Source: Lichina pygmaea (Eukaryota > Ascomycota > Lichinomycetes > Lichinales > Lichinaceae). Taken from it: a DNA stretch of 64,000 bases. The stretch's first letter is position 1. The number at the start of each line of letters is the position of its first letter. Made by a program: the position numbers and the translations under genes. This document shows positions 31,931 through 44,000 of this stretch, in pieces. Under the pieces are notes generated by a model. That model did no database searches, was not told the origin of the DNA, and was given only the letters and a program-made list of their open reading frames with translations. Where the stretch lies: positions 2,480,001 to 2,544,000 of the forward strand of contig OY730173.1 in NCBI GenBank assembly GCA_963422465.1, read 5' to 3'.

Positions 31931-34015
31931 ATGCCGGACCAGCCCAGCCCCGGCACCACCTCTGCCCCATCGTACGAAACGGAAGCACCACGGCGCGAGC
32001 GAGCGCCGACCATCACCGTCGATACCTCCGCCGTCGGTCCTCCAGGAGTTGGCCAGGATGTCGCGCCGCAACGTCGATCGTCGTCGACTGCGGCGGAGGA
32101 TCAGCTGATCCTCGACGTGGACTTCAACCGCTCTCGCACCTCCACCGGCTCTGTCTCTGGCCGAAACGGCTCGATATCAGACGGCATGGACAGCCGGCCC
32201 ACCTCGCCGCACAACGTCTCGTCGCCCACGGCGAGGAACTACGAGCAGAACTTTCTCGCCGTCCCTGGAGAGCGTTCCCGCGGGAACTCGGTCACGTCGG
32301 ATGACCTCAGTCCAACGCAGACGCACTCCCTCGGGGGCGCCGAACCCGCCATCGATTCGCCTGCCGCGATGAACGGCGACGCCAAAGCCCCGGACAAGAA
32401 GGCCAAGGACGTCGGCCAGCCCGTCTTCGTCGACGACGACGACGACGGCGACGCCTTGCACCCCGATCCCGGCACCGAGGCGGACTTTGAGGTCTCCGAC
32501 AACAAGTTCGCCTTCACGCCCGGGCACATGGGCAAGATGTACAACCCGAAGAGCCACGCCGCCTTCTACGCCCTCGGCGGCTTGCGCGGGATCGAGATCG
32601 GCCTGCAGACGGACCGCCGTGCCGGTCTCAGCCTCGACGAGACCGTGCTCGACAGACGCATCTCGTTCGACGAAGTGAAGGAGCGCGTGCACTCGGGAGT
32701 TTCGCCGACCGATACCTCGTCGACGGCCGCGGCCGCGGCCGCGGCGGCGAAGGACTGGGACGCGTCCGAGACGACGGCCGCGGGCCGCACCGCGGGCCGC
32801 ACCGCGGCCGGTGACGGCGCGCCGGAGAACGGTCGTTTCGTCGACCGGCGACGCGTCTTCAACGAGAACCGGCTGCCGAAGAAGAAGACGAAGGGCATCC
32901 TGCAGCTCGCCTGGATCGCGTACAAGGACAAGATCCTCATCCTGCTCAGCTTCGCGGCGTTGATCTCGCTCGCGCTCGGCATCTACCAGTCCGTCGGCGG
33001 CCTGCACGCGCCGGGTGAGCCGGCCGTCGAGTGGGTCGAGGGTGTGGCCATCGTCGTCGCCATCTTCATCGTCGTCAGCGTCGGCGCGCTCAACGACTGG
33101 CAGAAGGAACGCCAGTTCGTCAAGCTGAACAAGAAGAAGGAGGACCGCGTCGTCAACGTCATCCGATCCGGCCGCTCGCAGGAGATGTCGGTGTACGACC
33201 TGCTCGTCGGCGACGTCATGCATCTTGAGCCGGGCGACCTGATCCCGGTCGACGGCGTCCTCGTCGACGGCGACGGCGTCAGATGCGACGAGTCGTCCGC
33301 CACGGGCGAGTCGGACATCATCAGGAAGACCCCGGCCGAGATCGTCTACCGCGCCATCGAGGAGCACCGGGACGTGCGCAAGCTCGACCCCTTCATCCTC
33401 TCGGGCGCCAAGGTGAACGAGGGAATCGGCACCTTCGTCGTGACGGCCGTCGGCGTGAACTCGACCCACGGCAAGACCCTGATCGCCCTGCGCGAGGACA
33501 TGGAGGCGACGCCGCTGCAGATCAAGCTGAACAAGCTCGCCGAGCAGATCGCCAAGCTCGGCGGTGCCGCCGCCCTACTGCTCTTCGTCGTCCTGTTCAT
33601 CAAGTTTCTGGTCCAGCTGCCGCGCAACAGCGACCCGCCGGCGCAGAAGGGACGGCGCTTCATGCGCATCCTGATCACGGCCATCACCGTCATCGTCGTC
33701 GCCGTGCCCGAGGGCCTACCCTTGGCCGTCACCCTCGCCTTGGCCTTTGCGACGACCCGCATGCTCAAGGACAACAACCTGGTCCGCGTCCTGCGCGCCT
33801 GCGAGACCATGGGCAACGCCACCACCATCTGCTCGGACAAGACGGGCACGCTGACCCAGAACAAGATGACCGTCGTGGCCGGCACAGTTGGACTGTCTTC
33901 GCGGTTCGACGACGGAGAGACGGCCGCCAACCCCGAGTCCGACGGGGTCGAAGCCCAGGGGACCGAGGGTACCAAGCCGGTTCCCGTCGACAACGGTCGC
34001 GGTGACGGTCCGTCG

Positions 34016-34062
<47 letters not shown>

Positions 34063-36522
34063 CGCACACGGGCTCATCGCGGAGCTCTCGCCGGACGCCA
34101 AGGCTGCGGTGCTACAGTCCATCGTCCTCAACTCGACCGCCTTCGAGGGCGAAGAGGACGGGAAGCCGACGTTCATCGGATCGAAGACCGAGACGGCTCT
34201 CCTCCTGTTCGCACGCGAACATCTGGGCCTGCAATCGCTCGGTGTCGAGCGCGCGAACGCTCAGGTGGTCCAGTCGGTGCCCTTCGACTCGGGCCGGAAA
34301 TGCATGGCGACGGTGGTCCGGCTCGGCGACGGCAGGTACCGCATGTACGTCAAGGGCGCGTCGGAGATCATGCTGGCCAAGTGCTCGACGGTGGTGCCGC
34401 GGCCGACCGCCAGCGCCGAGACCGCTCCGATGACGTCAGAGACCGCCGAGGCGCTGAACCAGCTCATCACGAGCTACGCATCTCGATCGCTGCGCACCAT
34501 CGGCCTGCTGTATCAGGACTACGAGAAATGGCCTCCGAAAGGCACGGCGAGCGAGGAGAACGGCGACAAGGCCGACTTCGACCGCGTCTTCCGCAACATG
34601 ACCTTCCTCGCCGTCGTCGGCATCCAGGATCCGCTCCGGGTCGGCGTGCGCGACGCCGTGCGACGCTGCCAGAAGGCCGGCGTCTTCGTGCGCATGGTCA
34701 CGGGCGACAACCTGATCACGGCGCGCGCCATCGCGCAGCAGTGCGGCATCTACACCGAGGGCGGCATCATCATGGAGGGGCCCAAGTTCCGGAGGCTGAG
34801 CAAGCGCGACATGGACCGCACCATCCCGCGGTTGCAGGTGCTCGCGCGCTCCAGTCCCGAGGACAAGCGGATCCTGGTCAAGCGGCTCAAGGAGCTCGGA
34901 GAGACGGTGGCGGTCACGGGCGACGGCACGAACGACGCGCCGGCGCTCAAGACGGCCGACATCGGCTTCTCCATGGGCATCGCCGGCACCGAGGTGGCCA
35001 AGGAGGCGTCGGCCATCATCCTGATGGACGACAACTTTGCCTCGATCGTCAAGGCCATGATGTGGGGACGAGCGGTGAACGACGCCGTCCGCAAGTTTCT
35101 CCAGGTAAGGGCTGCTCGTGGCCTCGAACGAGCACAATCTGACACTGGGAGCATTGCAGTTTCAACTGACGGTCAACGTCACGGCCGTCTTGCTCACGTT
35201 CATCTCTGCCGTTTCGAACGAGAACCAAGAGTCCGTGCTGAAGGCCGTACAGCTTCTGTGGGTCAATCTCATCATGGACACGTTCGCGGCCTTGGCGCTG
35301 GCAACGGATCCGCCCACCGACAGCATCCTCGACCGGAGACCGGACCGGAAATCGGCTCCGCTCATCTCGATCACGATGTGGAAGATGATCCTTGGACAGG
35401 CGGTCTTCCAGCTGGTCGTGACCCTGATCATCTACTACGCCGGCACTGAGATCTTCGACTACGAGACGGCGGAGGAGATTGACAGGCTGCCCACGCTCGT
35501 CTTCAATACGTTTGTGTGGATGCAGATCTTCAACATGGTCAAGTGAGTTTGAGACTCCCCACTTTCCCCCTCTCCTTTTTTTTTTTTTTTCGAAGAGGGG
35601 AAGCCGGGTCACGAAGAGGCTGACCCCTTTTGCTCGCAGCAACCGCCGTCTCGACAACAAGTACAACATCTTCGAGGGTATCTTACGTAACCGGTACTTC
35701 TTGGTGATCATGATCATCATGATCGGTGGCCAGGCCTTGATTATCAACGTCGGCGGCGCGGCCTTGGCCGTCAAGCCGCTCGACGGTGCTCAATGGGGCT
35801 TCTCCATTCTGTTCGGTGCCATCTCGATTCCCATCGGCGTCGTTATCCGGCTCATTCCCGATTCGCTGCTTCAGCGTCTGATCCCGAGCTGGCTGCACCG
35901 CAAGAGAGGCCCGCAGGTTTTCGTGAGCGACGACGACCGCCGGTTCGAGTGGAATGAAGCCATCGAGACCATCCGAGAGGAGCTGGCGTTTTTGAAGTCG
36001 GTGCGAGGCGGTCGGCTCAACACGATCCGCTTCAAGCTACAACACCCCCGCGAGACGTTGATCCAGAGCCACATCCGGTCACGCAGCAACTCGCGCAGCT
36101 CGTCCATGCCGCAGACGCCGACGGGAGACAACGTGTCGACGACGGACTATACCCCGTCCGGGCACGCGGCCGAATCGCGGTCGCGCAGGAAGACGCGGTC
36201 GAGGTCGAACTCAGCGTTCGGCCCGGCCGCGGCCATGGCCGGCGTCGTCGCCGGCAGCATCGCCGGCTGGTCGCCCATCGACCGCACCCAGAACGAGCCG
36301 GGCGCCGGCGGCACCAGGCCCTTCTCGCCCGGCGCGTCCGGTCGAGCGGAGCTCGAGGCGCAGGAAGGCATTCAGGTACACCCACGCACGAGCTCGACCG
36401 ACCCGGTCCTCGCGGACGACACATCGCGGCCGCCAGCGTCGGACGTGCCACCCAGTCAAATAGCGGGCATGACACCTTCCTTTGATACGGCACGGCGCAC
36501 GGCGGACCAACAACAACCATAG
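31931..36522 (+). CDS. PMCA-type (P2B) calcium-transporting ATPase
   Basis: Large P-type ATPase that exports Ca2+ from the cytosol, related to yeast Pmc1 and Neurospora NCA-2. Exons: 31931-35104, 35160-35542 and 35640-36522; 1,479 residues. The N-terminal 300 residues are mostly disordered, with NKFAFTPGHMGKMYNPKSHA resembling the conserved pre-M1 segment. Then come M1/M2 (ILILLSFAALISLALG; VAIVVAIFIVVSVGALNDW), the actuator motif TGES (residue 458), phosphorylation motif CSDKTGTLT (Asp636), KGASE, MVTGDN and TGDGTNDAPALKTADIGFSM (near 997). Later membrane helices include WVNLIMDTFAALALATDPPT and YFLVIMIIMIGGQALIINVG. A Ser tract coded by a pure TCG run (about 34014-34061) sits in the nucleotide-binding part. 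The C-tail is basic and Ser-rich (RSRSNSRSSSM), where regulators of such pumps often act. Confidence 0.95.
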
Positions 36523-37475
36523 AAAAGGGGCTGCGGGGGCCGCAGTTTTGTTTTTCTGAACAATTAGAGCGGGTGTGTTGATTCGTTTGTGCTCTACTCT
36601 GTTGCTTTCTTAGTACCGGGGGAGGGGGGGAAGGGGGGGGGGGGCACTAGAGCTTAAAGATTCCCGAGACTGCTTGAGTGTACATACGATCCATTCTGTT
36701 TTCTCTATCACTCTTTTAATCGGTTTTTTCTTAATTCCGATCACTACTGGTATAGTTACGAAACATATTCCGTGTGTACATACATACTGTACAGGCTGAA
36801 CATTTCGTTATTGTGTTTGGTTGCTTGCTGTGGTGGCGATAGTGGTGGTAGTGGTGGTAGTGGTTGCTTCCTGTGGTGATGGTGGTGGTGGTGGTGAAAA
36901 AAGAGTTGGGTCTTGGAAGAGAGGGAGATGTTGTGGGGAATGATTACAGTGGATGTGAGTGTGTGTGCTGGGGTGTTGAGATGTGCTGTACTGTGTGACT
37001 GCTATTGGTTTTCTACCTTGTCTTGTCTTGCATCAATTGTCCTGTCTTCTTGTCTTGTCTTGTATCTTCTTGCTCTGCTCTGCCTTACATTTTTGTCTTG
37101 TACGTATTTCCTTGCCCTACTCTGCATTGTGTTTGATTTTCTTCCTCTAACTTGTCTTCTTTTGCCTTCTCTTGTCTTTTTCTTTCGGTATCTATATTCT
37201 CTATTCCTCTGCTGTATTCTGCTCACGTGCTGTGCAGTATACTACTTGCTGTACATAACTACTGTACAATGCCTAGCACGTTGTTCCTTCCTTCTACAGC
37301 TACTGCTTTCAAGCTGCAAGAATCACTCTCCGAGGATAAACAAGTGCTTAGATTCAGCTTCTAGGAATGTGTAGATCCATGGAAGTACATATGTACTTTC
37401 TGGATGTTCATGACAGGTTGCTATCTATGGAAATACAGAACGACACTGTGCACCGTACAGTACTGTATGGGTATG
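36523..37475. other. Intergenic, low complexity, 3' of calcium ATPase
   Basis: Contains a G-rich run near 36617-36644, a GGTGGT/GGTAGTGGT microsatellite at about 36828-36895 and a TTGTC/CTTGT-rich stretch at 37018-37190. A 153-codon plus-strand frame here is a by-product of that simple sequence and is not called. Confidence 0.45.
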
Positions 37476-37693
37476 CGTCACGGCCACGCCTAGAGCACTC
37501 GGGGGCCGGTGCTTATTCCTGCCGAGCCGGGGCTAACCCGGGGCAGGTGCCCGTTCGGGTAGGAGCTTTGGAGCTCTTCGGCTAATTATATAGCTAGCTC
37601 TTCTCCCTAGCTAGAACAGTCAACTCATCACCAGCCCATGATTCTGATGAGTTCCGCGTAGCGCCGCCTAGGCTTTTCCTAGGCCCGCTACCA
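37476..37693 (+). repeat. Short element flanked by GTATG duplication (possible LTR relic)
   Basis: A 218-bp GC-rich block starting CGTCACGGCCACGCCTAGAG and ending CTAGGCCCGCTACCA, flanked by direct repeats GTATG (37471-37475 and 37694-37698). It has internal inverted repeats (around GCCGAGCCGGGGCTAACCCG and TAGCTAGCTC...CTAGCTAG) and a TAATTATATAG segment. The start resembles the GTCACGG beginnings of some fungal LTRs. No coding part is present. The assignment as an LTR relic is tentative; it could also be a MITE or SINE-like element. Confidence 0.35.
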
Positions 37694-37694
37694 G

Positions 37695-37761
37695 TATGTG
37701 TAGGTTACAGGTATATGTGGGCTACAGGTATATGTGGGCTACGGGTATATACCGGTACAGG
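37695..37761 (+). repeat. 17-bp tandem repeat, about four copies
   Basis: Units near TATATGTGGGCTACAGG repeat at 37695, 37712, 37729 and 37746, the first and last diverged. The array begins inside the right GTATG flank of the preceding element. Confidence 0.75.
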
Positions 37762-38473
37762 CCACAAGCACGACGATTGAAGACCGAAGATCTGGGAGAC
37801 TCGGAGACTTGAAGATTGGAGTTGCTGTGGCCGAGACAATGGGTGCGAGGCCCACTTCAGCATCAGCAGCTAGCCACTGTAACTTCTTTGCCTCCTAGGA
37901 ACGATGCACCAAGTCTTACCAGCACTTGGCAATGCACGCAGCGTAGAATCCCTAAGGCTACGACCATTCCTCGGCACCCTACCAGATGGTAACAACACCT
38001 TGTTGTTTGATCCAAAAACTTCAGTTCTCTTATGTACAGTACCGGTACCACTGACCGCCAAGGAAGCTGTCGTCGCTATCACTCTCTCTCTCTCTCTCCA
38101 AGTACGGTACCCCTGGTACGATATCTCCTAGGTCTCGCCGTGTCTAAAGCACCAGAGATTGCCAGCAAAGCCAGCATCTCTACCACTACCGGTATATCCT
38201 CTCTCGGTCTGGCCGTCGAACTAGCGATTGCGGGTCCTCACGCCAGCGGCTTCACCAATAACCCCGCAGAGCTGACTACCGTGTTGAGTCATGTGCCGGC
38301 TGGTCATCCCCAGCTGGTTACCACTGGCCGGTCACCCACGGCTTTGCCACCCGCCTCGCAGAGGACCTGGGCGTCCAATTTACAGTCGATTCTACAGTCA
38401 AACTGGACCGTTGACTCTATCGTTGACTCCATGGTCGGCCACACTGTCAACTCCACCATGAGTTCAACTGTCG

Positions 38474-39199
38474 ATGTGGTCGTCGTTCTTGCTTTGCCTT
38501 CCGCCATTGACCAGGTGGTTCAACCTCGGCATTACCCCTGCCGTGATGATCAACTCTTTATTGTCTCCAAGCCAGATCAGTCTTGGGCTGCAGCACCCTC
38601 ACACACAGAGTGTAAAAACTGCATCGACTTGCCCATATTCTCCACAGTGTAAGCCAAGAACTACGGTAAGTAAGTCCTGTATTCTGTCAGGACGCTTGCT
38701 AGGACCGGCCGCCACGGCAGGGCGCCCCATCTCGCTGCTCCCGCCACACCACGAGGTGGCAGCCGTCCTCCCTGTATATAGATCGCTGTGGTCGGAGCGC
38801 GAACAGCCTTCTTACACGGTCCAGACATACTCGGGATTTCTGGCTGTCCCACGCAGTCTCTTGCCGGTCGACAACAGAGTCGTGTTTACTACAGCCGATC
38901 CTGACATGCCACTGCCAGATCGGAGCCTTCTCCTGGCTCGTACAGCTATCATGAACGATCTGCATGTGAGTGGTATGGATAAGCCGTGGCACCGACAAGA
39001 TTCTCCGAGATTGGGAGAATATCTGTTGTCTTGCGTCAGATGGTGGTACAGGCATGGTATGTTTGCTGCCGAGGTTGTTTTGAGCTATGATGATGGACTG
39101 CTATACTACAAACAAGTAATCCAGGGACAGCCACTGATAGTGACAACACCGACCGACGTGGAGGCGGGGATGAAGAGATGTGGATGCGTGAGTGCTTAG
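38474..39199 (+). pseudogene. Unassigned, probably decayed coding sequence
   Basis: A 241-codon frame that looks coding only in its second half: VPRSLLPVDNRVVFTTADPD, MPLPDRSLLLARTAIMNDLH and VRWWYRHGMFAAEVVLSYDD. The phrase with LPLPD-like residues before a helix recalls the C-terminal part of some fungal HNH-nuclease-type proteins, but this is a faint likeness, not an identification. The first half reads as low-complexity and overlaps another open frame (38032-38652) with internal repeats such as STVDSIVDSM. No start, intron set or partner domain could be fixed. It may be a relic or a fast-evolving gene whose exons I could not resolve. Confidence 0.25.
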
Positions 39200-39487
39200 G
39201 GACCTGGGTACGTGATATCATAGCAATACTCTGTCAGAAGCAGCATCCTGAAGTAACAAGTTCCAATCGCAAAGCCTTGCGGGAGAACATCGACATCATC
39301 GTCATCATCATCCTGCACGGTACAACACCTCTGCAGCTCGGACATGAACCATCGCACTCGACCCTACAGCCGCAGCCGCAGTGGCACTCTTTGTCGGATT
39401 TGATAGGGCTTCATGCGGCGAGAAGGTGATCTGCCAGCGACTGGCCCGAGCGCAGCAGGGCTGCCGAAATAGCCGACAGCGGTATCC

Positions 39488-40020
39488 TTAAGCCTGCCCA
39501 AGAACCGGATGGTTCTCTGACCAAGGCCCTGTATCTGGAACGGCAACGGCTCCTGTTGGGAGGACCTGCCGTTGTCGGTGGCGTCGGACGGATTTATAAT
39601 CGGTCGTCGAGCCGTCGGCATGGCTGGCCGATGTTCCCCCCCCCCCCCCCCCCCCCCCCCTCTCGGACGTGGCAAGCCAGTACTCGTCGTTGCACCGCCT
39701 CTCCTCTGCTTCCTTCTCCTCTGACACACCATTCCACTGTTGTCGTCGCCGTCGTCGTCGTCATCATCAGAAATCCGCACGCGAAGGCGCTGCCCATGAA
39801 AGGGTGTTGAAATCTCTCGTCACTCACGTTGAGCCGGACACACGCATCGACCCATCTACGCCAGTGATCCCAGTAAACGCGATGAATGCCAAGACCGTCC
39901 CAATGCCGATAGGTTTCTGTATACATCGCCTTCAGTCGCTCATAAAGTATCTGCCGCATTGGGAAGTGCTCAAAGTCATCCGGTAACCTGTACGGCTCCT
40001 CCGTCCTGCGCTCTACGGTA
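39488..40020 (-). CDS. Possible unknown gene with long G tract, N-terminus missing
   Basis: Two exons can be read on the minus strand. Exon 40020-39828 follows a branch site GCTGAC and acceptor TGTACACAG and encodes RTEEPYRLPDDFEHFPMRQI, then LYERLKAMYTETYRHWDGLG and IHRVYWDHWRRWVDACVRLN. A 91-bp intron (39827-39737, GTGAGT...CAG) leads in phase 0 to 39736-39488: WNGVSEEKEAEERRCNDEYW, LATSERGGG, then a glycine run coded by a 25-base G tract and a tail ending WSENHPVLGQA. The frame after the tract depends on the exact tract length. The Trp-rich first exon looks like real protein, but I recognise no family and found no start exon. Confidence 0.4.
39636..39660. repeat. C homopolymer, 25 bases
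   Basis: Uninterrupted run of 25 C on the plus strand, inside the second exon of the weakly supported minus-strand gene at 39488-40020. Confidence 0.9.
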
Positions 40021-41038
40021 CTGTGTACAGTAAGGTAGCGTGGCTCGGTCAGCTTTCGCGCCTGAGCTTATCATGTCCCCCCCTCCCTTGGGCTGCAGAC
40101 GCTCAACTTAGCACTGACAAAGACCATCGGACTTCTCTTCGAGCACGACTCTCCTGCCCGAAGCTGCCACTTATGACTGCTGCGATGCAGCTGATACGGC
40201 CGAGATGCATGGTGACGGCTGACTGTTGGCTGCCAACTGCTGGCCCTCAGCTCAGCTACCGTACCGCACGGTACCGTACCCTACGGTATCTGCGCTGTCT
40301 GCAGCAGCGACAGGGGAAGAGGGAGAGGGAGAGGGGAGGGTTGAACAAAGGCTCTTCAACAGACAATCAAAATAATTTTTATCAAGGGAACGGGGCCAGC
40401 GTAAAGCTATCATACCGTAATTGGTTTTGTCGGGTGCTCCGAACCCGGCCCCCCCCCCCCCAAACTCTCTTCCCACAGCCACAGTCGACTGTTCTCCAAG
40501 ATTTCTTTGGGGAGCGCACGTGCGTGACACAGTCTGCTCCATTGTTACCGTACCGTGCTTCTTGCTGGTCTTGCCCCCCACATCGTCGAAGTTCCTCCTC
40601 ATGCTCATGTTACAGTAGCGATGCCAGCATGGGTACGGGTACCGTACGTACCATACCAAGACACGTGCTCGTATGTACGAGTACGAGCAATGCTTTGGTT
40701 AGATCGCTCCCCAGGTAAAATCCTGGATCTAGTCCCCGACATTATACACCCCCAGGTCCTGTACAATGTACCTACGGTACTGAGCGGTACGTAGTGTGGA
40801 CCAAGGACTGCGTTGATGCTACCACAGCAAGAGGGTCAACAGAAATCTGGAATCATCTTCTCACAGCTTCAGAAGCAACCGTGGCTACTTCCCATCTACG
40901 CCAATTCACCATGCTTGCAACGAGAACAAACGTTGAAAGCCACAAGGTTCTTTTGCGACGCGTTCGCCTACGGCTGTAGCACCATTTCCGCCAGCAAACT
41001 CCATCTGATGTCCAACTCGCCGCTAATACAGTATCCCC
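40021..41038. other. Intergenic, 3' of nucleoporin gene
   Basis: About 1 kb. It may hold the missing 5' exon of the preceding weak candidate (for instance near 40125-40210 on the minus strand, MHLGRISCIAAVISGSFGQ), but no donor could be fixed. GTAC/GGTACC palindromes cluster at 40257-40290, 40634-40690 and 40770-40796. A C run lies at 40450-40461. Confidence 0.35.
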
Positions 41039-44000
41039 TCACTTGACGTTCCACAATCCCATAGACTCGCTCTTTCCTCTCCGTGACTTCTTCCCAGCAC
41101 TCTTCCTGCCGCCGGCCATGGCAGCTCCTCCTCCGATGCCGTTCACGCTCGCTCCTGCTGCACCCGTGCCCCCCTTGCCTTTCTTGCCGGACCCTAGCTC
41201 CTCGGAGCGCAAGATGGCCTTGCTCGCCTTCGCCAAGCCCGTGACGAGCTCCTGCATCAGAGCCTCTGGAGTACGTGGTTCCGGGCGCCGATCGCTGCCG
41301 ACAATGTGCGGGTTGCCGTCCTTGTCGACCTGGAGCCGTTTGCCGCTCGTGCTGCCCGTTCCGACCTTCGGAGCTGCGAGGAAGCACGGCAGGACGTCCG
41401 AGTCCGCGGCGGCAACGGTCGTGGATAGCGTCATGCATTTCAGCAGATGGCCACGGCTCAGGATGTGGCCGGCGCAGTACAGCACGCAGTTGTAGGCGAG
41501 AACAATCTCGGGGAGGTACGCGTTGCGGATGAGCGTACAGTCTGCCGCATGCTCTGCGCATCGTGACATGGGATTAGCCCCAAACGTACAGTATTGTGAA
41601 TCACGGCAAGGGGAACGACTTGGTACCTTGTGGGACGTCGGTCAGCCACCCGTGAAGGAGCGGCTCAACGCTCTGAACAACCTCTTCAAAGGCGTCCTGC
41701 AAATGGTCCTTCCAATCAGTCGGTCCACGTAGGTCAACATTCCTGTTGTGAAGAAGATTCTCGTTAGCGCACTGTCGTGTAATGAGAACCCATGATGGCG
41801 CTACTTACGGCGGCCTGGCGTCGAGCGCTTCTCTCCAGGCTTCCAAGTTGACCAAGGCCCACGTGAGACACTCAAACTCGCGATAGAGCTTCGCCTTTGA
41901 AAGAAACGCCTGCTGCACCAGTCGTCGTCTGTCCGACGGCGACATCTCCTGCCATCGAGCCTCGTCCCCGGCCTCGCCGAACCTGAGCAGTCTTAGCGTG
42001 GCAGGGTCGAGAGTAAGGTCGTCCTCGACGCCGAGGTCGGCCTCGAAAATGTCGATGGGCCTCCCGAGGATCATGTGCGTCTTGGCGAGCGATATCTTCA
42101 CCCCGGACATGCGATCGGCGAGAGCCCGAGCGGCAGCCAAGCTCTTCCACTCTGCACAGACGACGCCGTTAGCTGCTGATTCCCAGGCTGCAGAGACTGG
42201 AATACGCACGGAAGAATCGGATGAACAGGTCTATTCCGCTCTCGAAGGTTTCTTGCCATCCTCCCACATGCACATACCACTCGAAGCCACCGACGAGCGC
42301 CTCCTCGTGCTGGGCCAAGCTGCTGCCGACGAAGAGTTTCCGTATCCGCCGGCCAATTTCGACGACCGAATCGGTATCTTCGAGGATGCACACGGCGGAG
42401 ATGCTGGTGAAATTCCAGACCATGCCGGCCCTCATGCGGATGAATGTCATCATCGCCTGGATGCACCTCGTCACGCTGATGTTGTAGCCCTGCATCAATC
42501 TCACCAGCGTCTTGCGCAGATCGGGAGACGCGACGTCCATCATCATCATGCCAAGGGTATGGTACTGCCTTCGGAAGCCTAGACGAGTTGCGTACAGAGG
42601 CACCATCGTGATCTTCCCCGACAGCCGTAGGAAGTCCATATAGGCGGCGATGACGTTGTCGGCGAGGAGTCTCGAGGGCCCCACTCCAAAGTCGACACCC
42701 ATATCCTGGAAGAGGATCATCATGTGGCACACGACCCGGATGGTGTCCATGTCATCCGGTGGCATATCGGTCGCCTCAGGTGGCTTCTCGCCCAGCTCGT
42801 CTAGCGGAGCGATGATGTTGGATCGCTGAGTTTGATTAGCGGTGCAGCCCAGAACAAGACCCTGCTGGCGGACGAGGCCTTCAAAGTCGTGGGCGATCAA
42901 GGCAGCCTGGACGAGTTTCATCGGCTCGTGCGCCTCCCTACGGGTGGTGGCGTTGTGCTTGAGCTGGTCGACGATGCGGCGTCCGACGGTGCTGGGCTCG
43001 CCGTGAAGCTGCACGGCGTCGAACGGGGGATAGATGCGTGCGAGGGCTGCTGGAAGGCGGTCGGGATGATGCTGCATCAGGTATCTCTCGAACTGGCTGA
43101 GCACGAGGGCGTGGTAGTGCACGAAGACGAAATCATCCCAGCTGCTGCAGACCCGCTCGACGCTCTCGAGGTCACCGGCAAGCGTACCGTAGACGGCCCG
43201 CTCGTACTCGTCGCCGCCGCCCTGCCGAGCGTTGGCCAGGCACATGCGTCTCCAAACGGCCCTGTTCTTGGGCCCGCGAACCTGATACGTCCTCGAGGGG
43301 TCGGCGACGTCGCGGAAGACGCGGGTGGCGGCATCTGAAGGATCGCTCGGCGAGCTGCTGCTGCTGCTGTTGTTGACGAGACTGACCAGCTCCGGAATGG
43401 CACCACGTAGGCTCGCGGCCCGCCAACTCTCTGACCGATCGTGAAGCCACTCCCTCATCTCAGACCAGCTCTTCCCGCGACGCAGCATCTGCCAACACGC
43501 GAGCCAGAGACAGCGCTCCTGGAATTGGTCCGGCTTCTCCAGAACACGTCGTTCGCGCGTCGCGGCGTCCGGATCAAGTTGCGTCACAAGCGACTCGGTC
43601 CGGTCGGCGTTGAGGTGAGTGGTCGCCAGCGCCGGTGACGCCGGGTCGAGATACTGCGGCCATGAACGCATCCTCTTCTGAGACTTGACGGCTTCTCTCG
43701 TGTGCAGCCACCCGTCCGTCCACAGTCCTCGATTTCCATCGGACTCCGACTCGATCTGCTCAACGATGATCTCCATGTCCTTTCCCGAGAACTCGGCACA
43801 CTCTTGCAACCAGGTGACGACGCTATGTCGTTCCCGTGCCAGGTCGTCTTCGACGTAGAACCGAGCCCAGATCTTCTCTTCCGGCGAGAACGAAAGGATA
43901 TCACCGAGGGCCGAAAGTCGTTCCTGCTTTTCTTTCTGCCTGTCGACGCCCGGGTTGAGACACTGATACTCGGCGAGTCGTCTGAAGAGGGCCCAGGTTT

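Noticed and set aside
32177-33469. 430-codon minus-strand frame inside the calcium ATPase
   Set aside because: It lies antisense to conserved P-type ATPase exons and has repetitive shadow composition.
36913-37374. 153-codon hydrophobic plus-strand frame
   Set aside because: It is generated by TTGTC/CTTGT simple sequence and reads as Leu/Cys/Ser filler.
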